Positions 25,746-34,263 are shown, counted from the first letter of the stretch. The stretch: DNA of 64,000 nucleotides from JADCGM01 sp943368345 (GCA_943368345.1 CALRKY020000007.1:1-64000), one strand, 5' to 3'. The notes: generated from the sequence alone by a model not told the origin. Made by a program: numbers and translations.

Positions 25746-26531
25746 ATGATCCGCCGCAGCTATGTCGATGGTATCTGGGGACAGGTGCACGTCACGGAGG
25801 CCGGATCCGGCGCGCCGCTGGTCCTGCTGCATCAATCGCCACTGTCAGGCGCGGCATTCCTTCCAGCCCTGCCCGCTCTCGCGACAGCCGGGTTCCGGGC
25901 GATTGCGCTCGACATGCCGGGCTTTGGGGCCTCCGACGCGCCGCCAGCGCCGCAGGATATTGCCGCTCACGCCGATGCGCTGCTGGTCGTTTTCGACCAG
26001 CTGGGGCTCGACTGCCCGCACCTGCTTGGCCACCACACCGGTGCCTCGATCGCGGCGGCCTTTGCGGCGCGGCATGGCAGCCGTCTTGGGCGGTTGATCC
26101 TGAACGGGGTGCCGTTGCTGAATGCCGAGGAACGCGCCTTTTTCGCCGGGTTCCGCTTCACGCCGCTGAAGCCACTCCCCGACGGCTCCCACCTGCTCGA
26201 TGCCTGGCAGCAGCGGTTGAAGGCCACGCCCGGCTGGACCGATATCAACGCCATGCACCGCCATGTGGTGACGATGCTGGCCAATCCGGAACGCTATTTC
26301 TGGGGCTTTGACGCGGTGTTCGCTCAAGACCTCCCCGCTGACCTCGCGCAGATTACTGCACCGACATTGGTGCTGACCAACAGCGGCGAAGACCTGTTTG
26401 AAGCCTCCGGACGCGCCACGGCACTCCGACCCGATTGGGCCTATGCCTGCCTCGACGGCGGCACCCATGACATCGTCGACGAACAGCCAGAGGCCTGGGC
26501 CGCCGTCGTCACGGATTTCCTCCGTCGGTAA
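25746..26531 (+). CDS. Alpha/beta hydrolase-fold protein with His at the nucleophile position
   Basis: A 261-residue cytosolic protein with the alpha/beta hydrolase fold: LVLLHQSPLSGAAF (oxyanion side), ALDMPGFGASD, and a nucleophile elbow GHHTGA at 95-100. The usual G-x-S-x-G serine is replaced by His97. The later acid (TNSGEDLF) and histidine (GGTHDIVDE) positions are kept. Such an elbow is seen in some members of the family with unproven activity; it may be non-hydrolytic (for example a dehalogenase/oxygenase-like or lyase role) or inactive. In an operon with the exported hydrolase. Confidence 0.8.
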   Translation: MIRRSYVDGIWGQVHVTEAGSGAPLVLLHQSPLSGAAFLPALPALATAGFRAIALDMPGFGASDAPPAPQDIAAHADALLVVFDQLGLDCPHLLGHHTGASIAAAFAARHGSRLGRLILNGVPLLNAEERAFFAGFRFTPLKPLPDGSHLLDAWQQRLKATPGWTDINAMHRHVVTMLANPERYFWGFDAVFAQDLPADLAQITAPTLVLTNSGEDLFEASGRATALRPDWAYACLDGGTHDIVDEQPEAWAAVVTDFLRR

Positions 26532-26536
26532 CCCCC

Positions 26537-27751
26537 TTATTTCCGGGGCTGCGGGGTCAGCTTGGCACCGCTCAGCCCGCCAAGCACGATATTGATTAAC
26601 TTGCTATTGTCCCATTCCGGCGTGCGGGGTGGTGCATCGCCAGTGCGCAACACGATCAGTTGCTGCGACGGCACGATGTAAACGATCTGATTGGAATTGC
26701 CGTCGAACATCACAACATCGTTGCTGAGATAGGGTGTGGAATGCAGCACCTTCGGGGCCGGACGGGTCGGGTTGGCAAAGCCGCGCCGCTCGACAAAGTC
26801 GCCGCCAAGCCACAGGCCAAGGCCATAGTGCGGATTCTGCGCGGTCCCGGTCTTCATCGCAGCAACATAGGCTTTGGGCAGCAACCGCCTGCCGTTCCAG
26901 ATGCCGTCCTGCGCCACCAGCATCGCCATCCGGGCGAAGGTTTCGGCAGGCAGCAGCGCGCAGCAGCCGCTGTGCGCCAATCCGCCGGCCCGGTTGACCC
27001 AGACAAGGCCACCCGCCGCGCCAATCGGCTTCAACAGCTCAGTGCCAATGAATTCGGCATAGCGACGCCCCGTCGCCCGTTCGATCACCAGCGCAACCAG
27101 CTCCGACGTGGCGTTGCTATATTCATAGATGCTGCCAGGGACATCGGTCAGTGGATACTCCTCGACTATGATCCGGTCGTGGAACGGGTGGAGGTAGGCC
27201 CGGCTCCAGATATTCATCGGTTCAGCCGACACCCCCTGCGCCAGCAATCCGGATCGCATGTCGAGCAAATGGCGCAGCAGCATCCGCTCCTTGGGCGTCC
27301 CCCGCCACTCCGTGATAAAGTCACTGACCGGCTGATCGAGTGATGTCAGCTTGCCGAGTTGCAGCGCCCGCCCAATCGCCAGCGCCGTGATCGGCTTGGC
27401 GAGGGACTTGGAGACAATGCCTGTGCCGGCGTTCGTCGTGCCGAAATAGCGGGCGGTCTGCACCTTTCCCTTGTGGATTACGATGAAGGCGTTGGAGCGA
27501 TTGGCCTCCGCATAAGCGGTGGCTTCGGCAAGGGCTGAGGCACCGATGGTCGGCCGTTTGGCGATGGGCAGTGACTGGGGGCTGGCACCGGCAATTGGTT
27601 CAAGCGGATCATAGCGGCTCAGTTCACCGCGACCGCTGGTGGCGATATCCTGAAACCGCGCGGCATAGGTCGCCTCGACATCCGCCGGATAGCTGGCAGC
27701 GATCAGCAAGGGCGCGAAGGTCAAGGCGAGAAATGAGCGAACGGGGCGCAT
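26537..27751 (-). CDS. Beta-lactamase-fold serine hydrolase, exported (copy 2)
   Basis: A 404-residue protein: signal peptide (MRPVRSFLALTFAPLLIAAS), SxxK motif Ser116-Leu-Ala-Lys119 in IVSKSLAKPIT, a Y-S-N motif (IYEYSNATSELV) and LRHLLDMRSGLL. The start at 27751 follows AAAGGA and gives a proper signal peptide; the longer frame to 27829 does not. It is paralogous to copy 1 at 6891-8096, and both belong to the EstB/class C group. Divergent from the cytochrome gene, with the operator at 27823 between them. Convergent, with a 5-bp gap, to the alpha/beta hydrolase. Substrate unknown. Confidence 0.88.
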   Translation of the reverse strand: MRPVRSFLALTFAPLLIAASYPADVEATYAARFQDIATSGRGELSRYDPLEPIAGASPQSLPIAKRPTIGASALAEATAYAEANRSNAFIVIHKGKVQTARYFGTTNAGTGIVSKSLAKPITALAIGRALQLGKLTSLDQPVSDFITEWRGTPKERMLLRHLLDMRSGLLAQGVSAEPMNIWSRAYLHPFHDRIIVEEYPLTDVPGSIYEYSNATSELVALVIERATGRRYAEFIGTELLKPIGAAGGLVWVNRAGGLAHSGCCALLPAETFARMAMLVAQDGIWNGRRLLPKAYVAAMKTGTAQNPHYGLGLWLGGDFVERRGFANPTRPAPKVLHSTPYLSNDVVMFDGNSNQIVYIVPSQQLIVLRTGDAPPRTPEWDNSKLINIVLGGLSGAKLTPQPRK

Positions 27752-27822
27752 GGCTTGTCCTTTGAAACGACGCCCACAATCCTGCCGTCGGCGGCGGCGC
27801 GTAACAGCAAAGCTTCCCCGTC

Positions 27823-27839
27823 CATCCACCAGCCGGATA
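27823..27839. promoter_or_regulatory. Inverted-repeat operator CATCC-N7-GGATA (probable IclR site 4)
   Basis: CATCCACCAGCCGGATA lies between the divergent serine hydrolase (start 27751) and cytochrome (start 27906). Its spacer CAGCCGGATA is also shared with site 2 (ATCAGCCGGATA), making the pair alike over the right side. Confidence 0.6.
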
Positions 27840-27905
27840 AAGCCGTGGTGATTGACCTTTCCGGGATCGCAGCGTCTAGCTTCAGAGCACGGGAGGGCGT
27901 TGGCA

Positions 27906-29159
27906 ATGAACCAGAAAACCTATGGTCGCGACAGCATATTGGCCGGGTGGCTGGTCGCCCTTGTGTATTTTTCCCACCAGCAGCTGACGGTCAATCTGGC
28001 GCGCAGCGACCGGTTCGGTCCACTGCGGGAGGAATTTCGTGGCTGGCATTATCTGCTCGGGACGCTGCTGTTTCTGGCAGTGGTCTGGCGTCTGCGCCTT
28101 TGGTTCCGCGACGGGGCGTTAGCGCCCGCACCCGGCGTTTCGGCGGCGATGCACAATTGGGGACGCTGGCTGGCGCTCATCGCCTATTGCCTCATCCTTC
28201 TCGCGCCGTTCTTCGGGGTGATCTACGCATGGGCCGACGATCTGACGGTGCATCTTGGCCCGTGGATCACGCTGCCGACGCTAATGGGTCGCAGCCGGGC
28301 GGTCTGGATGTTCACCGGCTATTTTCACTCCGGCCTTGGCTTCATGATGATGGTGCTGAGCGTCGCGGCGTTGCTCACCTCGGCCTGGGGTTTGCTCCGC
28401 TATGGCCGCGGCCTGTTTCACGTGTTGCCACCCGGCTATGGCCCGCAAATTTTCGCTGGTGTCAGTTCGACAGTTTACGCCTTCGCCACCTTCCGCTCAC
28501 CCGACCCGGGTCCACGGGCAGTTGGAATCTTCTGGGGGATCTGCGCCGTCGTTTACGCGGTCAGCTACCTCATCCACCGCAGCCGCACCAAAAGCGCCAG
28601 CAACATGGTTGGGCCGGTCGCACGAATTGTAGCGCCCGTGGCGGCCTTCTCCCTGCTCGGATTGGGCGCTTACGGCCCGCACGCGCTGTTCAAAGTCACC
28701 CCGTGGCCGATGGGTGAAACAGTGGAGGGACCTCCCGGTGTGACCTCCCACACGACAATAGCCGATCATCCGGATGCACGGGTCGTCGCAACAGCGGCAA
28801 CGCCGTTCGAAGACAAGGTCAAGGTCGAAACCTACAAATGGTGCCGCTTCTGCCACACCGTTGAGAAGGGCGGCCCGCATCTGGTTGGTCCCAATCTCCA
28901 TCTGATTTTTGGGCAGAAGGCCGGTACGGTGCCGAATTTCACCTACTCGACCGCTCTGTCTGATGCGGGACGCAAGGGGCTGGTCTGGAGCGATGATCGG
29001 ATCGCCTGGTATATTGCTGATCCGCAGAAGCATCTGCCGGGCACTTCGATGATCGTGTCCTCCGGCCCGATCCCCGATCCGGCGGTCCAACGCGCGGTCG
29101 TGAACCTGCTGCGCCGGGAGGCCATGGCGACGTCGACATCACCGTCTGCTCCGGAGTAA
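27906..29159 (+). CDS. Cytochrome b561-like membrane protein fused to a c-type cytochrome domain
   Basis: A 417-residue protein. Residues 1-240 form a multi-helix membrane domain with His in SHQQL, RGWHYLLG, AMHNWGRW and YFHSGLGF, the arrangement of bis-haem cytochrome b561. After a helix near residues 240-258 comes a periplasmic cytochrome c domain with the haem site Cys313-x-x-Cys316-His317 (WCRFCHT) and a likely axial Met in PGTSM. The layout suits electron transfer from quinol to a periplasmic enzyme or the reverse. The ATG at 27906 is the first in-frame ATG after the operator at 27823. It may serve exported oxidoreductases of the regulon. The fusion is unusual to me. Confidence 0.8.
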   Translation: MNQKTYGRDSILAGWLVALVYFSHQQLTVNLARSDRFGPLREEFRGWHYLLGTLLFLAVVWRLRLWFRDGALAPAPGVSAAMHNWGRWLALIAYCLILLAPFFGVIYAWADDLTVHLGPWITLPTLMGRSRAVWMFTGYFHSGLGFMMMVLSVAALLTSAWGLLRYGRGLFHVLPPGYGPQIFAGVSSTVYAFATFRSPDPGPRAVGIFWGICAVVYAVSYLIHRSRTKSASNMVGPVARIVAPVAAFSLLGLGAYGPHALFKVTPWPMGETVEGPPGVTSHTTIADHPDARVVATAATPFEDKVKVETYKWCRFCHTVEKGGPHLVGPNLHLIFGQKAGTVPNFTYSTALSDAGRKGLVWSDDRIAWYIADPQKHLPGTSMIVSSGPIPDPAVQRAVVNLLRREAMATSTSPSAPE

Positions 29160-29168
29160 ACCCGACTT

Positions 29169-29185
29169 TGTCCGGCATGCGGATA
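29169..29185. promoter_or_regulatory. Inverted-repeat operator TGTCC-N7-GGATA (probable IclR site 5)
   Basis: TGTCCGGCATGCGGATA is 50 bp before the GPH transporter gene at 29235. The spacer GGCATGC is followed by GGATAGTCGG as in site 3. Confidence 0.62.
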
Positions 29186-29234
29186 GTCGGACCACAATAG
29201 GCGATGGAATTGCTGGACTGGTCATGATCCTCTC

Positions 29235-30569
29235 ATGACCAGCACCACAACCGATCACCGCGTATCGACCGGCCTGAAAGTCGCCTGGGGGTTCGGCTCC
29301 GTCGGGACCGTCACCGTGCTGACAATCAATTCCCTGTTGCTGCTGTTCTTCATGACATCAGTGCTCGGCATTGCCCCGGCGCTGGCGGGAACCTTGCTGT
29401 TCGCGGCGAAGCTGATTGATGCGGTTGCGGCACCAATTCTGGGTGGAATTAGCGACAATTGGACAGGCCGGATGGGACGGCGGGCACCGTTCCTCCTCGC
29501 CGGCGCCTTTGTCTCCGCGCTGGGTGTTGCGCTGGTCTTCAATCCACCGGTGTCGTTTGACGATATGTTGCCAGTCTGGATACTTGGCTGCCTGATCGTG
29601 ATTGCGCTCGGCTACACGCTGTTCAACGTACCCTATATGGCGATGCCAGCCGAGATGACCGACCTGCCGGTTGAACGTACGTCGATCATGTCGTGGCGGA
29701 TCGTGTTCATCTCATTCGGTGGTTTGATCACCGGCCTCGCCCCGCAGGTTGCAACGGCGCTTGGTGGTGGCCGGCTCGGCTACGGCGCGGTTGGTCTCAT
29801 TCTCGCCGCCGTGGTCATGGTCGCGATGCTCAGCACCTTCGGCGCGGCCCGCCGCACCCGGCAGGTCAGCAGCGCCGCGCAGGTCGGTGGCATCAACCGC
29901 TATCTTGTCGTCCTCCAGAACCGGCCGTTCATGCTGATCATTGCCGCCAAGATTTGCCAGTTGATCGGTCTGGCCAGCCTGACGGCGTCAATATTGTTCC
30001 TGATGAACAATGTCCTGCTTCAACCGGAATCGACCGTCGGCTTCTATGTCATGGCAAGTACCGTGGCGACCCTGATTGCCATGCCGATCTGGGTCCGGCT
30101 TGGCCGACATTTCTCCAAGCGAACGCTCTATGTCGCCGCCTGCCTGTTGTTTGCCTGCCTCAGTTCGAGCTGGCTGCTGGCCGGTGCAGACGAACCGTTG
30201 GTGCTCGTACTTTTGCGGGGCTTTCTGTCGGGCATTTTCTCGGGCGGCCTGCTGCTGATGGGCCAATCGCTGTTGCCCGATGCCATCGATCAGGATTGCC
30301 GGAAATCGGGGGTGCGCCGCGAAGGCGTCTATGCCGGGGCCTATAGCTTTGTCGAAAAAGCCTCCATGGCCTTTGGACCGCTGCTGATCGGGCTGATCCT
30401 GCAGGCGTTCCACTTTCAGCCCTCGCTCGGCCGAGCCGTTGCTCAACCGCCGGAGGCGTTGACCGGCATCTATATCGGCGTCGCCGTTGTACCGGCGATC
30501 CTCTATGCCATTTCAATCATCCCGCTGCTGTATTTCCGGCTCGATCCGGAACCAGACGCGGCGAAATAA
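29235..30569 (+). CDS. GPH-family (MelB-like) cation symporter
   Basis: A 444-residue, twelve-helix transporter of the glycoside-pentoside-hexuronide:cation family: the KLIDAVAAPILGGISDN loop with D-N, TGRMGRRAPFLL and FNVPYMAMPAEMTDLPVERTSIMSWR, which fit the conserved MelB-like cation-site and loop motifs. These take up sugars, glycosides and related solutes across the inner membrane with a cation. In an operon with the module C methyltransferase pair, 14 bp downstream. The operator at 29169 suggests control by the IclR regulator. Confidence 0.86.
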   Translation: MTSTTTDHRVSTGLKVAWGFGSVGTVTVLTINSLLLLFFMTSVLGIAPALAGTLLFAAKLIDAVAAPILGGISDNWTGRMGRRAPFLLAGAFVSALGVALVFNPPVSFDDMLPVWILGCLIVIALGYTLFNVPYMAMPAEMTDLPVERTSIMSWRIVFISFGGLITGLAPQVATALGGGRLGYGAVGLILAAVVMVAMLSTFGAARRTRQVSSAAQVGGINRYLVVLQNRPFMLIIAAKICQLIGLASLTASILFLMNNVLLQPESTVGFYVMASTVATLIAMPIWVRLGRHFSKRTLYVAACLLFACLSSSWLLAGADEPLVLVLLRGFLSGIFSGGLLLMGQSLLPDAIDQDCRKSGVRREGVYAGAYSFVEKASMAFGPLLIGLILQAFHFQPSLGRAVAQPPEALTGIYIGVAVVPAILYAISIIPLLYFRLDPEPDAAK

Positions 30570-30582
30570 GGGAGCAGACCCG

Positions 30583-31629
30583 ATGGGCGTTGCAATGCGA
30601 CAGGGCGGCCGGGCCGCTATGGATTTCATGGTTGGGATCACCGCCGCCAGCCGCCCGCTGGCGGTCCGTTGGGGGGCAGCGCTGACAGAGGCAGGCGTGA
30701 CGGCGACCGCACTTCCAGACGACATCGACCGTCGCCATGACATGGTCAATTCGGCGCTGGCCGGGTCCAATGCCTTTTCGATCAGCAATCTGGTGATGGA
30801 ATTCGCCAGCGTCGAACATGGCCGGGTCGCACGGGATGCCTTTGACGAAATGGCGGACGTGCTGGTGCCCGAACTCGCCAAGCTGGAAGCACAGGGTCCA
30901 GCCACTCTGACCGTCAAGCAGGGCTTTGTTCCGCCAGATTATTACAAGGGCGTCTGGTTTCACCGGACCACCGGCGGCTGGAACGGTCACAATGAAATGG
31001 GGTTCATCCATTCCGAACTGATCCACAAAACCTATGTGGCCCGGAATTTCGGTGGCGACATTTTTGCCCAGCGCCGTGCGGTTTTGGGATTGCTGCCCCG
31101 GGCCGACTACAGCCGAATCTGCGAAATGGGCACCAGTTCCGGCCATTTCACCACCGCGTTGCAGGAAACCTATCCGACCGCGCACATCACCGGCGTCGAG
31201 CTGGCCCTGCCGATGCTGCGGGAGGCCCTCCGGGTTGCCAATGCCAATGGTTGGGCCTGGGACCTACACCAGGCCGCCGCCGAGGATACCGGTTTTGAGA
31301 CCGGACACTTCGATCTCGTCGCCAGCTATATCATCCTCCACGAAATGCCGACGCAGGCGATCCGCGCAACCTTTGCCGAGGCATTCCGTCTGCTGGAACC
31401 CGGCGGACAAATGCTGATGAGCGATGTGACCCCCTACCGGATGCTCGACCGGCTTGGGGCGTGGCGCGCCGATGCGCTCGCCAACAAGGGTGGCGAACCC
31501 TATTGGCGGGAAGCTGCAACGATGGACTGGGGTCAGGCCGCCCGCGATGCCGGTTTTGTCGATGTCAGCGAGGGCAGCCTTGGCAATGCGGTCTACCCCT
31601 GGGTGGTGATCGGGACCAAACCGGCATGA
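30583..31629 (+). CDS. SAM-dependent methyltransferase (module C)
   Basis: A 348-residue methyltransferase. The N-terminal 160 residues are helical, with a KGVWFHRTTGGWNGHNEMGF segment; the Rossmann domain has motif I EMGTSSGHF at 182-190, a GVELALPMLREA motif II region and DLVASYIILHEMPT. Motif I differs from the DxGxGxG consensus but keeps acid and glycines. Start ATG 30583 follows AAGGGAG. The same general plan as modules A and B, but diverged. ATGA overlap with the following small gene, just as in the other two modules. Substrate unknown. Confidence 0.85.
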   Translation: MGVAMRQGGRAAMDFMVGITAASRPLAVRWGAALTEAGVTATALPDDIDRRHDMVNSALAGSNAFSISNLVMEFASVEHGRVARDAFDEMADVLVPELAKLEAQGPATLTVKQGFVPPDYYKGVWFHRTTGGWNGHNEMGFIHSELIHKTYVARNFGGDIFAQRRAVLGLLPRADYSRICEMGTSSGHFTTALQETYPTAHITGVELALPMLREALRVANANGWAWDLHQAAAEDTGFETGHFDLVASYIILHEMPTQAIRATFAEAFRLLEPGGQMLMSDVTPYRMLDRLGAWRADALANKGGEPYWREAATMDWGQAARDAGFVDVSEGSLGNAVYPWVVIGTKPA

Positions 31630-31934
31630 GCAAAGATGCAGCGACCGATGCGGTGCTCGCGTCGCGGCTGGCGCGCCAATCGCAGTTGCTCCAGCCGCAA
31701 CAGCTGGACGATCTCGCCAATGGGTTACTGCTGCTCGCCCGCGAGCTCTGGGTCGTGAAGGACCGCCAGCGTGTCCTGGAGGCCTTGCTGGCGGACAATG
31801 GCATCATCGCCCCCGCAGCGGTTGCCCATCACCAGCCCGGACCGGATCTTGCCGCTGAACTTCTGGCCGAACGCACCCGGTATACCGCTGCCCTGATGGA
31901 AGCGCTGTGCCCGTCCGAAGCGGACGCCGTCTGA
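31626..31934 (+). CDS. Small helical protein paired with methyltransferase (module C partner)
   Basis: A 102-residue helical protein. Its central segment LDDLANGLLLLARELWVVKD lines up with VLAEEFSAMRDRLDTVE-type helices of the module A and B partners, but the RP-x-F-x-ADPA start and AIEAY motif are not present; the relationship is inferred mainly from position, size and the helical pattern. ATG overlaps the methyltransferase stop. Last gene of the operon with the GPH transporter; the convergent MDR gene follows after 11 bp. Confidence 0.62.
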   Translation: MSKDAATDAVLASRLARQSQLLQPQQLDDLANGLLLLARELWVVKDRQRVLEALLADNGIIAPAAVAHHQPGPDLAAELLAERTRYTAALMEALCPSEADAV

Positions 31935-31945
31935 CCACCGGGTCT

Positions 31946-32998
31946 TCAAGGTATCAGGACGATTTTCCCGACGTGGGTCTTGGTCAGAAACAATTCCTGC
32001 GCCGTGACAATGTCTGACAGCGGGAAGGTCGCCGCGACCAGCGGTTTGATGTCGCCGGATTCGATACAGCTGATCAGATTTGCAAAGACCTCGGGCTGGA
32101 AAACCGTGCAGCCGATCAACTGCAAATCTTTCAGATACAGGGTGCGGAGGTCCAGATCGACAACCGGCCCGGATATGGCCCCTGCAACACCGTAGCGTCC
32201 ACCGCGCTTCAGGCTGGCAAGGATAGCGCCGAACTGATCGCCCCCAACCACGTCGACCGCCGCGTCGAAATATTCGCTGCCGAACTCTGCCAGAATATCC
32301 GTCCCGCGCACCAGAACGCGATTGGCCCCGTGCGCCAAAAGCGCCTCCCGCTTGTCCGCTGCCGCCACGGCGGTGACGATGGCACCGCGACGTCTGGCGA
32401 GTTGGACAGCGGCCGAGCCAACGCCGCCGGAAGCTCCGGTCACCAATACGCGCTCGCCAGCTTGCAAAGCGACGCGCGACAGCATGTTTTCTGCTGCGGA
32501 GTAGGCACAGGGGAATCCCGCCAATTGAACGTCAGTCAGGGAGGACTCGACGCGGTGGGCGTGACGTGACGGCACGCAGCAATACTCGGCAAAGCCGCCG
32601 TCAACCTCGGACCCGAAATAGACGGCGTCGAACCGGTCGACGCCGCGAAACACCGGCTCGACCAGTATCCGCTCGCCAATCCGGCGCTGGTCGACCCCGC
32701 TTCCAACCGCAACCACCCGTCCGCAGACATCGGCGCCCTGAATGCGGGGAAAGCGGAAGGCAGCACCCGACCAGCCGTCGTCCTCCGCCCCGGCAATGCC
32801 GGTCGCGCCGCCGACATCTGTCGCTTCCGCCACCGCTTTCGAATACCAGCCGATGCGGGTGTTGATGTCGGTGTTGTTGACGCCCGCCGCCCCGACCCGG
32901 ATCAGGACCTCGCCCGCTCCCGGGTCCGGAACCGGCACGTCATCGCGCAGGTCGAGCTTTTCAAACCCGCCGTGACCGGTCAGCAGCACCGCGCGCAT
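31946..32998 (-). CDS. Zinc-independent MDR/quinone-oxidoreductase-like alcohol dehydrogenase
   Basis: A 350-residue MDR-superfamily oxidoreductase: N-terminal GroES-like domain (MRAVLLTGHGGFEKLDL), then a nucleotide-binding motif VLVTGASGGVGSAAVQLARRRG (about 187-208). It resembles NADPH:quinone oxidoreductases and crotonyl-CoA reductase-like enzymes; no structural zinc cluster is apparent. Two starts are possible: ATG 32998 (chosen) and a TTG at 33016 overlapping the Rieske gene stop. Last gene of the Rieske/dimethylglycine-dehydrogenase operon. Its role in demethylation is not clear. Confidence 0.82.
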   Translation of the reverse strand: MRAVLLTGHGGFEKLDLRDDVPVPDPGAGEVLIRVGAAGVNNTDINTRIGWYSKAVAEATDVGGATGIAGAEDDGWSGAAFRFPRIQGADVCGRVVAVGSGVDQRRIGERILVEPVFRGVDRFDAVYFGSEVDGGFAEYCCVPSRHAHRVESSLTDVQLAGFPCAYSAAENMLSRVALQAGERVLVTGASGGVGSAAVQLARRRGAIVTAVAAADKREALLAHGANRVLVRGTDILAEFGSEYFDAAVDVVGGDQFGAILASLKRGGRYGVAGAISGPVVDLDLRTLYLKDLQLIGCTVFQPEVFANLISCIESGDIKPLVAATFPLSDIVTAQELFLTKTHVGKIVLIP

Positions 32999-33012
32999 GA
33001 ATTTCGGGATGG

Positions 33013-34263
33013 TCAATCGGCACGCTCCAGCCCGAACTGGTTCAGATACCATTTCTGGAACTTGATGACGCTGCCTTCCTGATCGGAATAGCGCCCGGGG
33101 CGATACCGGCTCGACATGATCCCGGCCTGGTTGTTCTCGGTGATGATTTTGTCCTGGCTGGTGGTGGCGTGATAGCCCCAGATCATCTTGTCGATATCAA
33201 CCTCGGCCTCGGTCGCCTTGCCGTTCACCAGCCAGATCATCTCCACATCAGACTGTAACGCCGCCCGGGGGGTGAAGAGAAACAAGATGGCGAAATGGTC
33301 ATCGGCGACAATCTGGCTGAACGGACTGAAACTCAGATGCATCCGCCCGCCGTCGGCGCGGGTCCGCTCCCCCATCAGCGGCGCGGGCGCGCTGCCATCC
33401 TGCGTTTCGGAGGCGCGTCCTTCCTTGTTCATCCGCTGCATAAGCAGCCGTAAATGGCTGCTGGAGGGGGGTTCGTCGATATTGCCGATCGGACGTCCAA
33501 CCGCTGCTGCCTGCGCCTCCCAGGCCTTTAGCTTGGGCGTGAAGCTGGCAATCGCGTCGGCGGGTCCGGAACTGGGACCGGCACCCACCGCCACAATCGA
33601 TTCCGCTGCATGCATCGAACAGAATTCCGGATGCGAGGGGACGCAATGATAGCATTCGAAGAAATTCTCGACGACCAGCTTCCAGTTGGCATCGGTCGGA
33701 TAGCTTCCGGCATGGGCAATGCGCGCCGTCTCAATCCCCTGATAGGCAAGGATTGGCCCCATATCGCCAAAGGTCACGTCAAAATCGACCGGTTCCTCCT
33801 CCGTCAGGTTCACAAAGATCAAACCGTGGAAAATCCGGATATGGCAGGCAAACAGGCTATTCTCGGTCTTGTCGAAATCGGCGGGCATCAACCGGGCCGC
33901 CAGCAGTCGCCCATCGAGGCCGAAGGTCCAGGCATGATAGGGGCAGACGAGTTTCGGGGTATTGCCACTTTCGGCCTGACAGATTGTCGATCCACGGTGG
34001 CGGCAGACGTTGAAAAAGGCGCGAACCGTATCGGCATTTTCCCTGATGATGATGATCTGTTCCGCGCCGATCCGGAACAGGAAATAATCCCCCTTTTTCG
34101 GGATGCGGGACACATGGCCGGCAAGGATCCACTTGTGGCTGACAACCACGTCCATATCGGCCTTGAAGACCGCGTCGCTGGTGTAAAATTCCTGGTCAAA
34201 GCTATAGCCAACCCGCGTATTCGCGGCGAGGCGGCGCATGACTTCGGCGGGCGTGTCAGACAT
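33013..34263 (-). CDS. Rieske non-haem iron oxygenase, quaternary-amine type
   Basis: A 416-residue oxygenase. Rieske [2Fe-2S] ligands Cys87, His89, Cys107 and His110 (VCRHRGST, CPYHAWTFG). The catalytic iron region reads ENFFECYHCVPSHPEF, with Glu203, His206 and His211, and SQDKIITENNQAG later supplies an acidic ligand. The E-C-Y-H-C motif, with Glu in the bridging position, is shared with carnitine monooxygenase and glycine betaine monooxygenase oxygenase components. It probably removes a methyl group from an N-methylated substrate, giving formaldehyde. Coupled to the upstream dehydrogenase by a TGATG overlap. No reductase component is encoded nearby. Confidence 0.87.
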   Translation of the reverse strand: MSDTPAEVMRRLAANTRVGYSFDQEFYTSDAVFKADMDVVVSHKWILAGHVSRIPKKGDYFLFRIGAEQIIIIRENADTVRAFFNVCRHRGSTICQAESGNTPKLVCPYHAWTFGLDGRLLAARLMPADFDKTENSLFACHIRIFHGLIFVNLTEEEPVDFDVTFGDMGPILAYQGIETARIAHAGSYPTDANWKLVVENFFECYHCVPSHPEFCSMHAAESIVAVGAGPSSGPADAIASFTPKLKAWEAQAAAVGRPIGNIDEPPSSSHLRLLMQRMNKEGRASETQDGSAPAPLMGERTRADGGRMHLSFSPFSQIVADDHFAILFLFTPRAALQSDVEMIWLVNGKATEAEVDIDKMIWGYHATTSQDKIITENNQAGIMSSRYRPGRYSDQEGSVIKFQKWYLNQFGLERAD

